A stretch of DNA of 64,000 nucleotides from Isoetes taiwanensis (taxonomy: Eukaryota > Streptophyta > Lycopodiopsida > Isoetales > Isoetaceae): assembly GCA_021234155.1 (NCBI GenBank), contig JAJEKV010000002.1, forward strand, positions 14,733,428 to 14,797,427, read 5' to 3'. Shown here one piece after another: positions 36,901-48,268 of the stretch (its first letter is position 1; each line of letters starts with the position of its first letter). The translations under genes were made by a program, and so were the position numbers. Under the pieces are notes generated by a model. That model did no database searches, was not told where the DNA came from, and saw nothing but the letters and a program-made list of their open reading frames with translations.

Positions 36901-38900
36901 AGTGCTCTGTAATGATACAACTATGGAGGAGATGGATCAAGATCCATATTACAGGGAAGATAAGTCTCCATTGGATAATAACCAAGTGCGAGAAAAGAAA
37001 AAAGTTGAGGACACGAAGATCAAACCACGGATGATAGTGCATCCATTGTTTAAAAACTTTTCCATGCAAGAAGCTACTCAGGTAAATGTATCAGCACTGT
37101 TATGGAGTCATGGGTTTAAATGATTCTTGGATCTAAATAATTGACCACTATTTCTATGCAGTTCCTTAAAGAAAGGGAGATTGGGGATGCTGTGATTTGT
37201 CCAAGCACTTTGGGACTTTCCCATCTTTCTTTGGTGATAAAGATTTATGAAGATATATATAAACATATCTATATCGTCGAACATGGTAAGGATGTCGCCA
37301 ATATTCTACATCTTGGGAAAATCTTGAAAATTCGTGATGAAACATTTGAGGATCTTGACGAGGTAAACATTTTTAGGATGTCCAGAATTTTAGCTAAAAT
37401 GACTAATAATATTTAATCTACTTGGTAATTCAGATAGTTGCACGTTATATCGATCCTCTTAAAGGGTTCTTGAGGATAATACTTCGACATCGCAAATTCA
37501 GGAAGGGGACGAAGGATGAAGTTGATGATATGCTGCGTAGAGAAAAGGCACAAGAACCCATGCGCATTGTGTACTGCATATCTATTTGTTATGAACATGC
37601 AGGTGGCCTGGTCTTGTCTTATTTAAGGACTTCTCGTGTTCATCACGAATACATGTCAGTGTCTCCCACGGGCTTTTGTTTTCGGCAACTGGTATTTCAA
37701 AATCCAGATAAACTGATAGCATATTTCCAGAAGCACATAAACGATCCAGTGCTTCCACCTGTGGCCAAAGTTTCTACTGCGAAATCTGAAATGAGAAGTG
37801 ATGGTTGGGGAGCTACACCAAATAAAAATAGTGGATGGGGAACTACATCAGATGGAAATAGTGGAGCTGGATGGGGAGCTACACCAAAGGGAAACAGTGG
37901 ATGGGGAGCCAAATCTGGTGGAGGGTCTGATCAATGGCATCAGCAGGAAGGGCAAGAAGACCATGACGGAGAATATCGTGGAGCTGGAGGAAGAGGAGAC
38001 AGATCTGGAAGAGGATCAAGCGGTTCAGGGTGCTTCAAGTGTGGAGAAAGTGGACACTTTGCACGGGAATGTCCAAGCGGTGGAGGATCGGGTGGTTCAG
38101 GCGGTTCAGGATGCTTCAAGTGTGGAGAAAGTGGACACTTTGCACGGGAATGTCCCAGTGGTGGAGGATCAAGAGGTTCAGGCAATTCGGGATGCTTCAA
38201 GTGTGGAGAAATTGGGCACTTTGCACGGGAATGCCCAACTGGTGCTGATACAGACGGTTGCCACGGAAGCAGAGGTCGGGGGCGCGGGAGAGGACGAGGG
38301 AGAAGAGATTCAAATAACAATGAATGGGGTGGAGGAACAGGGTCTGAATGGAACAAGCCCAAAGAATCAACTGAGTGTGGATGGGGAGGAGACCAGCATA
38401 ATGCTTCTGGTGATATTGGTGGTTGGGGGACTGCATCAAATGAAAATAAACCCAAAGAATCAACTCAGTGTGGTTGGGGAGGAGACCAATATAATGCTAC
38501 TGGTGACAATGATGGTTGGGGGACTTCATCAAATGGAAATGGCGGTTGGGAAGGAGGCAATTCAACAAATGCCAATGCATCCTGGGGTACTGCTTCCACT
38601 AACAATAACAGCACATGGGAAATAACAAATAATAAAGCTTCAAAGATCAATGATTCTTGGGATATTCCTTCCAATGACAATAACACATTAGGAGTAACAG
38701 ATAATAGGGCGTCAGTTGGCAATGATGGTTGGGGAGTGACAGATAATACAGGCAAGGATTCAAAAGAAAAAGATAGTACAGGCAAAGATGGTTGGGGAGT
38801 AACAGATAACAGAGGCAATGATACATCGAATGTAAGTGCTGGATGGGGAGCTACGCCAAATTTAAGTGCTGGATGGGGAGGAGGCGGTGAGGGATGGTGA
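30913..38900 (+). CDS. SPT6: Transcription elongation factor SPT6, plant GW-repeat form
   Basis: SPT6 is a histone chaperone and elongation factor that travels with RNA polymerase II. I model 16 exons: 30913-30928, 31218-31298, 31376-31475, 32801-32888, 32954-33086, 33156-33288, 33369-33642, 33868-34044, 34120-34227, 34306-34665, 34725-34832, 34901-35677, 35741-35885, 35961-37081, 37162-37362, 37434-38900. All junctions are GT-AG and all phases agree, giving 1762 residues. Seen in order: acidic N terminus (1-185), core with [10 protein letters not shown] (335-344), YqgF-like domain with CCWGPGKP (about 700-790), helix-hairpin-helix FISGLGPRK (from 914), S1 domain (about 1087-1150), tandem SH2 (about 1190-1380), then a tail with 12 GWG motifs and other W-G pairs, three CCHC knuckles (1474-1487, 1501-1514, 1528-1541) and an RGR-rich stretch. 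GW repeats suggest Argonaute binding, as in plant SPT6-like. The knuckles are unusual. The acceptors of exons 4 and 7 have in-frame alternatives. Confidence 0.93.
32045..32096. repeat. Perfect 21-bp inverted repeat in SPT6 intron 3
   Basis: The left arm 32,045-32,065 (GATCTTTCATAA...) and right arm 32,076-32,096 (...TTATGAAAGATC) are exact reverse complements around a 10-base loop. In the pre-mRNA this would form a perfect hairpin. Intron 3 (31,476-32,800) is by far the longest in the gene. Confidence 0.9.
38021..38245 (+). repeat. 81-bp tandem repeat encoding zinc knuckles
   Basis: Three units start at about 38,021, 38,102 and 38,183 and each encodes a 27-residue block containing CFKCGE(S/I)GHFAREC flanked by Gly/Ser. 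The period is exact (knuckle starts at 38,031, 38,112, 38,193). The copies differ by only a few bases, which points to recent duplication or homogenisation. Confidence 0.95.
38358..38543 (+). repeat. 93-bp duplication in the SPT6 GW tail
   Basis: The segment beginning CCCAAAGAATCAACT occurs at 38,358 and 38,451. Each copy encodes about 31 residues (KPKEST-CGWGGDQ-NA-GD--GWGT) with two GWG motifs. In-frame duplication appears to be how the tail has grown. Confidence 0.85.
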
Positions 38901-39924
38901 AGAATCCACCGGGTTTGGATGGTGAAGCTCGGAATAGATATACCAGAAGGTATTTCCATACAAAAAGGTTTTTGTACATATATCATGATTACAGTTTATA
39001 TTTTGTAACTTTTGCAATCCCTACAGGCTGATGGCAGCTCGTCCTTGTAACTCCAATTTGTTTTGTTTCCTCTGTGTATATTAGTTTCAAGATGATGCCT
39101 GGTTCTTCTAAGTTGACTATTGTAATGTATTTGCATGTCCTTGCTCTAACCATGGTAGTAGAGATAACAAATGTCGTGTTTGTGTCTAATTTCATTTGCT
39201 TCAAATTTTCATTTGCTTGTTTGTGTCTAAGCATATTCTCCATTTTATGGCATCTTAGCGCAAACTTGTACCTCTTCAATTAGATTCCAATTTGGAAACA
39301 TCCAACCATTATTTGGGTTGGTGATTTCGACGTGGTCCCTATGTTTTTGGGAAATATGATTCCTTTTGGAGGTGCACTTTTTGTTTGTGCTTGCTAACAT
39401 GTTTGTACCATAACTTATTTATCAGCTTAGATAATGTTTAGTTGTATGTTTACTAAACAGATTACTTGGTAACTCAAAAGGAAGGAATTTTCTTAAATAG
39501 TCTTCAATTTTAATATTATGCTTGTAACATTCTCTAGGATTTTTGAGCCTTAAACAAATGAATCAAATGGAAATTATCACTAGGGCCAACTTAGGCCAAA
39601 GGAAGGTGACTAGATTCAATACATGCATGCTCAAAGCTTCACAATATAAATTCTTCTTTAGCATATTTGTTTTAACCAAGGTTCTTTAAATTCTAGCCCG
39701 TTCACGTGTTTGCCACATCATCAAAATTTTAATGTGGCACAACGGGTGTCGTTGCAACTCTTTATTTTTTTTAATCCAGCGGTCAGGAAAAATTAGAAAC
39801 CATGTGGAATTCGCCTTTGGCTTCTCTTATGAAAGATCTTGGCTAGGTTTTAACAGTCATGCTATTAGTATTTCCTAGGACAGTTTTAATATACTCATTC
39901 ACCCTAATTTACCAAGCCTTCTCA

Positions 39925-40050
39925 TTCACCCTAAGCCAAGTAAAGATAAAGATAGATAGATAATAAATTCACCCTAAGCCAAGTAAAGATAAAGATAGAT
40001 AGATAATAAATTCACCCTAAGCCAAGTAAAGATAAAGATAGATAGATAAT
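39925..40050. repeat. 43-bp minisatellite, 2.9 copies
   Basis: Units start at 39,925, 39,968 and 40,011 with TTCACCCTAAGCCAAGTAAA and contain GATAGATAGATAAT. The copies are identical over the compared length, so the array is young or homogenised. Confidence 0.95.
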
Positions 40051-40102
40051 ATTTTTACGTCATGCCACATTGGCAACGACGTCCATGAGGACATATGACG
40101 AA

Positions 40103-40170
40103 CCCCCAGAGACTTGAACACAAGTTCTCTTAATTGCGAACCCAATGGACTAGCCAATAAACCGAACAAG
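40103..40170 (-). mobile_element. Possible tRNA-derived SINE head
   Basis: On the minus strand the segment reads TTATTGGCTAGTCCATTGG, then about 25 bases later TGTTCAAGTCTC, resembling the A and B boxes of a tRNA-type promoter. The boxes are imperfect and no tail was found, so this is weak. Confidence 0.3.
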
Positions 40171-41059
40171 GAAAGTCACAAAAGTTGGGAGAATATTTTT
40201 TGAGTTGAATCTAGGTCCACATTCTGCTAGTTAGAGTCAATTTCGATGTCAAGAAAACCAATTGCTATGTGTTCAAAGGGGCCTTAAGTAATATGTCACC
40301 TTTTCAAAACTATATCTATGGATGACATTATAGAACATCAAATTATGTAGCTCATCTTATGCCCAATATCTTGAAAGGCAACTATAATACCTCATGAATT
40401 ATTAAGTAGATGCTTGGAAAATAAACTACAAGAATGATTGTGACTTTATATGTAGCAACAATGTATATCGTTTTCTAAGGATTTATGCCATTTCATTTTT
40501 CCTAAGACAAACTCTGCAATCATTAGTAGCATTAATTGTTAGATCTGAAATTTATCGCTTGACCTTCTTTCCCAACCCACGTATTGGCATGGGCGTGAAT
40601 TCGGCAAGGAAAAATATTTGTGCGTGGCGCCAACTTTTCCTCAAGCCCCAGCACTTTTCGCTAATTTTTTTTTTTGCGATTGGACATGGATCAATTTGAG
40701 AATACACATGTTTTTGAAGTCTCATTATTCACCTCATCTCTTACGGTGTTGTGGCCCGGATGACCATAAGTGTTACATTGGGGCTGACCATTTACCATGT
40801 TAGTTCCCACAATTGACTCCAAACCCAAGAGCATACCTAAATCATCCACCGAACTTAGTCGTTGGGACTTCAAAACTATTGTGGACTTAGTTGTCATGAC
40901 TTAAATATATCATGGATTTATTCAGTGACTAGTTCCAAAGGGATTGTCTCAACATTGCCAAATAGTTTATCAAAAACATCCAAAGTGATAAAGCCTAAGG
41001 TGATAAGGTGATAAGGCCTAAATTTCAAGGTGATAGTTAAGGAGGAATACACAAGGTTT

Positions 41060-43505
41060 AGAATGAGAATGAGAATGAGAATAATGATTTTTTTATGTTA
41101 CTGAGGGCCAATGCGGCCTATGGGACCCATAAGGGCTGACAAACTTATTCTTGTCAGGGTTAAAAACCCCGCCACGAAGGGTTTAGAGGAAAAACCGTGG
41201 CGTGTAGAATGTTGTCAAAGCGTACAAAGTATACATCAATGTATATATACATGTCAAGTGTGTTGCAGGGGACATAGGCGATCTCGCATGTCCATAACCT
41301 CCACAAGGTATGATCCGCTTACCCGTCTACGGATCTTTGTGCTCAATATCATATTTGGCCGGGCGACCAGCCTTCGGCATAAGCGTCCGAGATTTGATCA
41401 TATCTTTGTGCAACTTTGAAGTATGAGATTCATTTTCAATGACTCCCATTTGGCGGCAGTGTGAAGGCAAATCTGGCGTGGCTCCCAATCCATCTGCGAA
41501 GTCTCAATTCAAAGATGATGTACTTGTGCGAATGGAAGCAATGATGCGCCTTTTCATGGGCAAGTAGGGTATAGATGCCTAGGTATTCTTGGGCCTCGTT
41601 CCAATGTGGGATTTATGTGGCGGTTGGTAGTGTCTTTCGTCTTGACATGTTCAAGGGCATTGGCATCCCAAAGCTTCTTTGAGGAAGCAAGCGCCAAGAT
41701 ATTACCTCAAGCTATGGCGATCCGATCTATTTGCACATGTATGCGCCTACGTTCTCCTCATTCCATCTAGCCAACCATTGAGCTCTCTTTTTCCCTCCAA
41801 AGAGGCCTTGAGGCTGCATGCCCCCATTGCCATGATATAAGCTAGTTTAGGGAGACGAAGCATCGTCCATATTGACCACCTTCGAAATAGACAATGTGGC
41901 TTATCAAGGGTCAGCCTTTGAAGAGGCGTAATCCCTCTCCTCGCAAGAGAATTTGATATGGGACATGGACTTCACCCCTAGTGCTCGTGACTAAGAAGGC
42001 TTTACGGACCCGCCCAAGTCATTCCAAGTAGCAAGTGATACCACCCCATACTTCCACCCCCAGAGGAAAAGGACCAGGGCTCTACTAAGACCTTTGAACA
42101 GGTGTGGACTGATGGGCCCAATCATACAACTCAACTCTATGACTATTGTTTTGCATTGCATATAGTGCCTTCCCAACTGCCACTGTCACTGAGTCGTAGC
42201 AGTATGGATGTGTCCCGGTGCATAGTAGAAGGAAACTCCACTCCCAAATATTTGTATGTGGATGCAACTTCCACATTCTGGCCTCTAGCGGAAAGAGAGG
42301 ACCCTCGGCCACGTGATGAAGATGATATGAAAACCACCTTAGTCTTGGCGGGGTGACGCGCATATATCGCTTGGCAGAATGTGTCCAGGGCATCGGAGAT
42401 GTCGTTGCATGTCCCACTGGTATGTAAGCTAGGAGGTCCACATCATCAGCATATATTAACTGTCTGATGATCTGATAGAGAAGATGAGCTCCATCGCCCC
42501 CATTATCGACAAACCGACTCTCAATTGATCAATGTAAAGCCCAAACAATGTTGGGAAGAGAGGGCATCCACGAGGAACCCCGATACTACTATCAAATGGT
42601 TGGCTTGATCTAGCCGCAATCGAATCGAGCATCTTTCATATAGCCTATACAAGACCGCATTCTGCAAATTCCACAGGATCCCCTTTTACCAAGGTGCTGC
42701 CTTGCCCATAGTTTTTCCCCGAGGCACGTCGTCAAACGCCAAAAATCCACAAAGCAACAATATAGATCCCGACGGTTCCTAGCCGTCTTCAATCGAAGTT
42801 CGCAATGTGTAGTGGTCAATGGTTGAGTGCCGGGTCAATCCCCGCAGGTGAGGGCCCCCGCACCTCTGTTGCCTCTCGCCCGGCCCGTCAATCGCCGCCG
42901 AGAATCCCGCCAGCGGTTTTGCAAACCCGAATCAACTGACCATTGTTAGGTAATTTGGGCTGGGCAAAGGTGGGGTCACCGCTTTATAGATGGGGAACAA
43001 CTCGCTGTTGGTCCACCTGCGATTAGAAGCCTTCCTATAATGCCTTGTTGAACAAGGCGTCAGCATCGTATTATGGACCCCCCGCCTTTACTCTAAACAG
43101 TGCCCTCGCCGCATACCATCCAAGTGCAGGGCTTTCCCATTGGCAAGGCCAGAAGCCTTGTTCCACGTCCAAATCCGGGATTTCAGCACCTTTGGGCCTT
43201 CTTGCGAGGTAATGCCGCATGTATGCACCGAGGGTCGAGATATAGTTGTTGCAAGTATTCCTCCACCGCTGGGGAGTGATATTCCCCGGTTGTAATGGGG
43301 TTCTAAGAACCTTTTCCTCCCGGGGTGACGTTCGGGAGGTAAAACATTTCTCCTTTTGATGCGCGTAATGTACCTGGCTTTCTTAGCTTTAAGGAAGATG
43401 CGACTTTCGATCCATGTGTGGGCGTAAAAGCGTGGTTCAGACTTGGCGGAGCCAGCGTTTGTGTTCCTTGCACTCTGCATCAAACCATTGATTACGTGGG
43501 CAGGT
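41060..43505 (-). mobile_element. LINE, 5'-truncated, tail of ATTCTC units
   Basis: Read on the minus strand from 43,505 downward: an endonuclease-RT linker (FDAECKEHKRW-like, then ARYITRIKRR; 43,088-43,483), broken reverse transcriptase pieces (CCFVDFWR near 42,740; GVPRGCPL near 42,580; an intact LIYADDVDLLAY catalytic motif near 42,425-42,460; VASTYKYLGVEF near 42,260), the 3' end with GGGTCCCATAGGCCGCATTGG (about 41,110) and about five CATTCT units (41,060-41,092). Many frameshifts kill it. Its 5' end abuts the UTP18 fragment. Confidence 0.75.
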
Positions 43506-43896
43506 GCTTTGTACTCAAAGATGAAAGCATGATATAGCCTCCATTGCCTATAAAAGCAGCAATTTTGCCATCCGATGCCAATTCAAAATTCTGTAAGCTT
43601 TTCTCTTCCCTCCCCACAAGAGGAGTGATTCTTTCAACTTTTCCACCAAGCAGATCATACAGGTAATAATATTTCCTTCTGGAAGCTGCAACAACCTTTG
43701 TCCCATCCTGGTAAAAGACGCTTTATGTATGGGAAAATTATCCAGAAAAATACTCTGAACTTTTGGATTGTGCTTTCCATCAATGTGGAAAAACCTCAAT
43801 CTTTTGTCAAATCCTGCAGTCATCAGTACTTGAGCATTCCTATGGAATTCAACTGACTGCACTACAGCATTACCTCTATCTTCAGCATTAGCTTGA
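43506..43896 (-). pseudogene. UTP18: UTP18 (U3 snoRNP WD40 protein) fragment, frameshifted
   Basis: On the minus strand from 43,896 the sequence reads VQSVEFHRNAQVLMTAGFDK, RLRFFHIDGKHNPKVQSIFL, DNFPIHKASF, then after a one-base frame change near 43,720 QDGTKVVAASRRKYYYLYDL, ...ITPLVGREEKSLQNFE and ...IAAFIGNGGYIML. This is the early WD40 propeller of UTP18, a small-subunit processome protein needed for 18S rRNA maturation in the nucleolus. ATGTCTGTATCTAG just upstream looks like an intron end, so the copy came from genomic DNA, not a retrotransposed mRNA. Only part of the propeller is present; the LINE begins where similarity stops. Confidence 0.75.
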
Positions 43897-44484
43897 CTAG
43901 ATACAGACATGCAAACTGCCAAAAACATGAGATATATTTTAAATTCTTATCCACAGGAAAAAAAAGGACAAATGGGAACGTGTTACTGATTTCTGACATC
44001 TATATGTCTCAGGTGGCTCTTCATGATATTGTGCAGAAAGTCACATCCAATTGCAAATCCTTTCTCCAATCTTTCCAGGTAAATGCGTTAACTTCTTTGC
44101 ATTTCTATTTATATTGCTAGATTCTTACTTTTTTCATCAAAAATTACATTCAAACGTATTCAATTAGTCTGCTGTCATGCTAAAGAATATGGGCAGCCCC
44201 TTCATACTTCTGTTAGCTTCTTCCTCATATTAAAGAGGCATTCCTCAAGGACCTGATCCATAGTGCCGTGATCATCATGAATAAATCTGCCATTAACAAC
44301 TTCATGCTGCAAGTATACAATGGATCAGAACTATGAATTTCTTGCAGCAAATTTAGGCTGTCAGGTCAAAGTAAATTAGAGTACTCCATGGGCCCGCTGA
44401 CTTCTCAAGCCTTCGACTTGATTCCAAAGACTTCCAAAGAAAACAGAATGATCAGCGTAGATTTCAGGAACTGAGAGTGAACAG
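43897..44484. other. Spacer with exon-like scraps
   Basis: Two short segments have splice-like flanks: plus strand 44,014-44,079 (CAG / VALHDIVQKVTSNCKSFLQSFQ / GTAAAT) and minus strand about 44,310-44,205 (CAG / HEVVNGRFIHDDHGTMDQVL...). The first could be an upstream exon of the zinc-finger gene. Neither is recognised. Confidence 0.3.
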
Positions 44485-44732
44485 CCCCGGGGATACCACT
44501 TAGTGTATAAGGGATACGCCATGTGCGAGGAAGGGGACATAAAAAACCCCTTCGTATACGCTTTTTTTAAGGTCTAAAAAACCCCTTTCCGTATGAAATA
44601 CATCACTAGAGATTGGATTTTTTAAGGTCTAAAGAACCCCTTCCCGTACGTATTCGTACGCTTTAGGTTAAAAAAAACCCCTTATCGTCCACTCACATGG
44701 TATATACGGCCTACACTATGTGAATCCCCGGG
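44485..44732. mobile_element. MITE with TGAACAG target duplication (copy 2)
   Basis: The element starts CCCCGGGGATACCACTTAGT and ends ACTATGTGAATCCCCGGG, inverted ends of about 21 bases with a few mismatches. TGAACAG flanks it directly on both sides (44,478-44,484 and 44,733-44,739), a clear 7-base (8 if GTGAACAG) target-site duplication as made by hAT-type transposases. The interior has repeated ACCCCTT...TTTTTTAAGGTCTAAA blocks. Confidence 0.8.
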
Positions 44733-47569
44733 TGAACAGCACCAAACATCTTAGATTTGCTGATAAAAGCAGACTTCTTGTTAGCATTCATCTTCTTTGG
44801 ATTGTTCTGTCCAAAAGAATCTTGCTGCCATTGTTCTTGCCATGTACTTGTTGATTATAAAGCCATTGTACATAAACTAACACGAACTTTTATATGTGCC
44901 AGGTGAAAATGCAAGCTGATCACAAGACTATTTTTATTTTCCTAGACGATGGATCAGGAAACAAAACTGAAATTGGATTTGTTAATGCGAGAGAGGGTGT
45001 GTCCTATGCTGAGCTACGTCATGAAATAGAGAATGATGAATTGGAGGCACTAGTGGACAATAGCTTTGTGTTTCTTGGTGAAAGGAATTTACCATTGTCT
45101 CGCAAACAGGAGGAAAGGCATAAATTCAAAGACAATGAAGTATCAGTAAGGTTGAGTGATGCACCAGCATTGAAGAAGAAAAAGAAGGTGATAGTAGAAG
45201 TAGATGAGCAGTTAGAAAGTGGATTCTACGATGGTGCCATGAACCAAGATGCCAAGAATTCTACTGAGTTACAATCCGCTGACCTACCTTCTTGTATTTC
45301 TGTTACAGAAGGCAGATTACAAGCCAAGTTGGCTTCTAAAAGACAGCTATGGAAATGGCAAAAAGACTTAAAGGTATATACTGCTAAACTAAGAAATGAA
45401 GGACGGAAGGATCGGTTTGAATTAATGTCTTCTGACGTGAATGGTAAAGCTGTATTTTATATTTGGTGCATTGAATGCAATCAGCGATATGGCAGAGGAG
45501 GACCCGACACTATGTACAACTTTGTTGCGTCTCATTGCACGTCGAAATCTCATGAGGAAAATTACCATATGAACTTTCAAGATAACCAGGCAGCCAATAC
45601 AAAGGAAGATGACATCATTGCTCGAAACAAAGCATTAGTTGAGCAATGCTTAACAACTCAGGTTGCATCTTTCACACAGGAATCTGGAGTTGCTTTTGAG
45701 TTATATGAAGCCAGTGTTGCAGGATACACAGAACTTAGTAGCATTTGTGTGGTCTGCGTTTTATGCCAAAAGCCTATTCGATTATTTCCAATAGCAAATA
45801 TGCAAGAACATATATTGTCAGCTAGGCATGTGCAACGTGTTCTAGGAAATGAAAGCAAAGCCAAGAAAGCTGAAGAGTCAAATAAAGGAGGACGTCCTAA
45901 AAAGAGTGAGTTGGATCCTACACAAAAAAGTTTATTGGGATTTGTCACAAGGGGTACGTGTCTTCTAGGTATTATTTTTTTCTAGTACAAGTTCAATGCT
46001 GACTAGTTGACGATGTACTTTTCAGCTACCTCTTCTAAAGCAGATGAACTTGATTCAAGCGACAGAAACGGTAAGCAATCTAATGCCTATCCTGAAGTAG
46101 TGCATTTAAGAAATATGTAGATTTATTTTCTTATGTATACAGGAAATACTTGTCTACAATTTTTATGTTGGGGTTATTGGCAAATGCAATATCGTTATGG
46201 GGATAAAGTGCGAGATTTGAGACCCTTTTTAGATGAATCCAAACCAGGGGGTCATTGGTATTGTGAACCCAAACTTAAAGCCACATTTGAGGTCAACGGG
46301 GAATGTGTTGTTATTGATGGGGCATTTAGACACACAAATTGTTATCGGATTTCTAGTAGTAACAATAAGTTCATGAATTACCAATGTTCGCGTTGTGAAC
46401 AAGGTTTAAAATGAAACGCACTTATTTAAGAAGTGCGTTTGAAAGATTCCTTCTGAAAATTTATAAAATTCTGAAATCCCTCTAAAAAGAGCCTTTTTAT
46501 TACCTTTAGTCCAAAGATTTATAAAATTGCTCGTGAAAACAGACATTTTAAGAAGACTTAGTATTAAGGAAAAACACACACACAAAAAAAATCCCATTGT
46601 AGAGGGTGAAAGAACTACAATGAAATTCAAAGATTTACTATGGGGCAAATTCGTATGAAGAAATTAGATGCTTTTGTACCTTGTCCCTGAAATTTTTTAT
46701 ATTAGTTGTTTTAGAAGACAGGAAATTTGTTATTTCACAACCATTTTGACTGAACATCCTAATGGACCTTAAAACACATTGGGAGGCAATTGAACAAACT
46801 TCTTGAATGACAAACCATTGTTTTTGCATCACATAGTATTACAATTACCAATACATCCACACGATATTTTGTAGTTAAGCGAAGTTTTAGTTGATGATGC
46901 AAAGATAAATTTATACCGAGGATACAAAAGTTGAAGTAATGAAGCCATGTGATTACATGCCCTCCTTTTTTATTCTCGGAGATGTATTTTTGAACGCACA
47001 TACCAATCTACAACATGGTGATGCTCAGGAGATAGTCAATCTCCTTAGCAATGTTGAGCATATTCATCACAATTACATCATCTCAGTTAGATGGGCACCA
47101 TGCACATTTCTCGGCGATTGAAGTATTCGCCCCGCCTTACCCTTTCCTAAATATTTTGTAAATAAATAGGTAAACTTCCAGGGGTTGCTACTCCTCGCCC
47201 CCCTCTGGATAAACCACGTGGTTTCCTTCTAGTCAAACACTGCGTGTCACCATAATATTTTGGAGTTCTTTGCCTTTTTAGTAGCAATTTTTTAGTCACT
47301 CAAGTGAAGTTCGCATGTATGTAGAGAAAAAAAAGTAGAAATAACAACATGATTCGACTACTTTATGCTCTAACATTGCATTACAAGCTCAGAAATTTTA
47401 GAACCGTTTTAGAACTTTTTAGACTAAAAAACTAAGAAAAGTGTGTAAAATTATCCCTTATGTGTGTTACTTTAGTAGTTTTCAGTTGCCAAACCCTTTG
47501 GCAAGTAAGAAAGACCCCAAAAGATTTTACACGATATATTCTTTACCTCTGGACTGCATATCTACTCTA

Positions 47570-47991
47570 TATATGTTCTTATGTTTGTCGCGCTTAACCG
47601 ACCGCCCGTTCGAGATCCGACGGCTCACGTGGGTTTGGGACATATCCTACGGCCCAGATGGCCTGGGAGTTTACATATAATATGTGTACCGCGGTCCTAC
47701 GGTCCAGATTGATCTGATCCTGACCGTCGGTCTGAGATCCGACGGCTCACGTGGCTTGGGGACACATCCTACGGTCCACGTGGCTTTGGGAATTATATGT
47801 AATAGATCCTACGGCTCATATTGTTTTTATATGGTGAGATCTTGATCGTTGATCGAGTCTAAGATCCTAAGGCTCATATTGAATGCTCGTTTCTTAAGGA
47901 AAGGTTTTAAAAATTTTTATGTTATTGGGGGGATTCGAACCCTGGTCCTCAGCCCCCCAAACCCCCCACTCTAACCACTAAACCAAGCATT
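47570..47991 (-). mobile_element. tRNA-derived SINE nested in the transposon
   Basis: On the minus strand, 47,991-47,921 reads GCTTGGTTTAGTGGTTAGAG (A box) and GGGTTCGAATCCCCCC (B box). The body below it consists of variants of GAGCCGTAGGATC and CACGTGAGCCGTCGGATCTC, with a 122-base internal duplication (47,612 and 47,734 on the plus strand). The head does not fold as a functional tRNA. No clear target duplication was found. Confidence 0.6.
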
Positions 47992-48268
47992 AATTCTAGG
48001 AATAATTTAGAGAAATTTCAAATATACTTAAGGGTAATGTTCTAATTAACATAAAATAGACTATAATATTCTAGGATGTTTTGAAAGTTTCAAAATGTTC
48101 CAGAAAGTTCTAGAATGTCCTAGAAACTTCTAGAATGTAAGGGAATCCAGGAGAATTAAAGGGAATATAAGGACATGCTAAAACTAGAACAATGCGCCGT
48201 AGGACGCATTAATTTTCTTGTATATATATATACATATATATATAAACGTTTTATATATATATGCAATT

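Larger units (their letters stand above)
38901..41059. other. Region downstream of SPT6
   Basis: The first ~300 bases should contain the SPT6 3' untranslated region. Beyond it lie a 43-bp minisatellite (39,925-40,050), a weak tRNA-like SINE head (about 40,103-40,170, minus) and otherwise AT-rich DNA with no supported gene. Confidence 0.45.

Noticed and set aside
37798-38625. 275-codon plus-strand frame and the 171-173-codon minus-strand frames across the SPT6 tail
   Set aside because: They are shadows of the repetitive, Gly/Trp-rich SPT6 coding sequence; the repeats keep several frames open at once.
39925-40050. CRISPR-like array
   Set aside because: The units are contiguous 43-bp repeats without spacers, in a plant-type genome.
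47921-47991. Functional tRNA gene on the minus strand
   Set aside because: The arms do not fold properly and it is joined to a repetitive body, as in a SINE.
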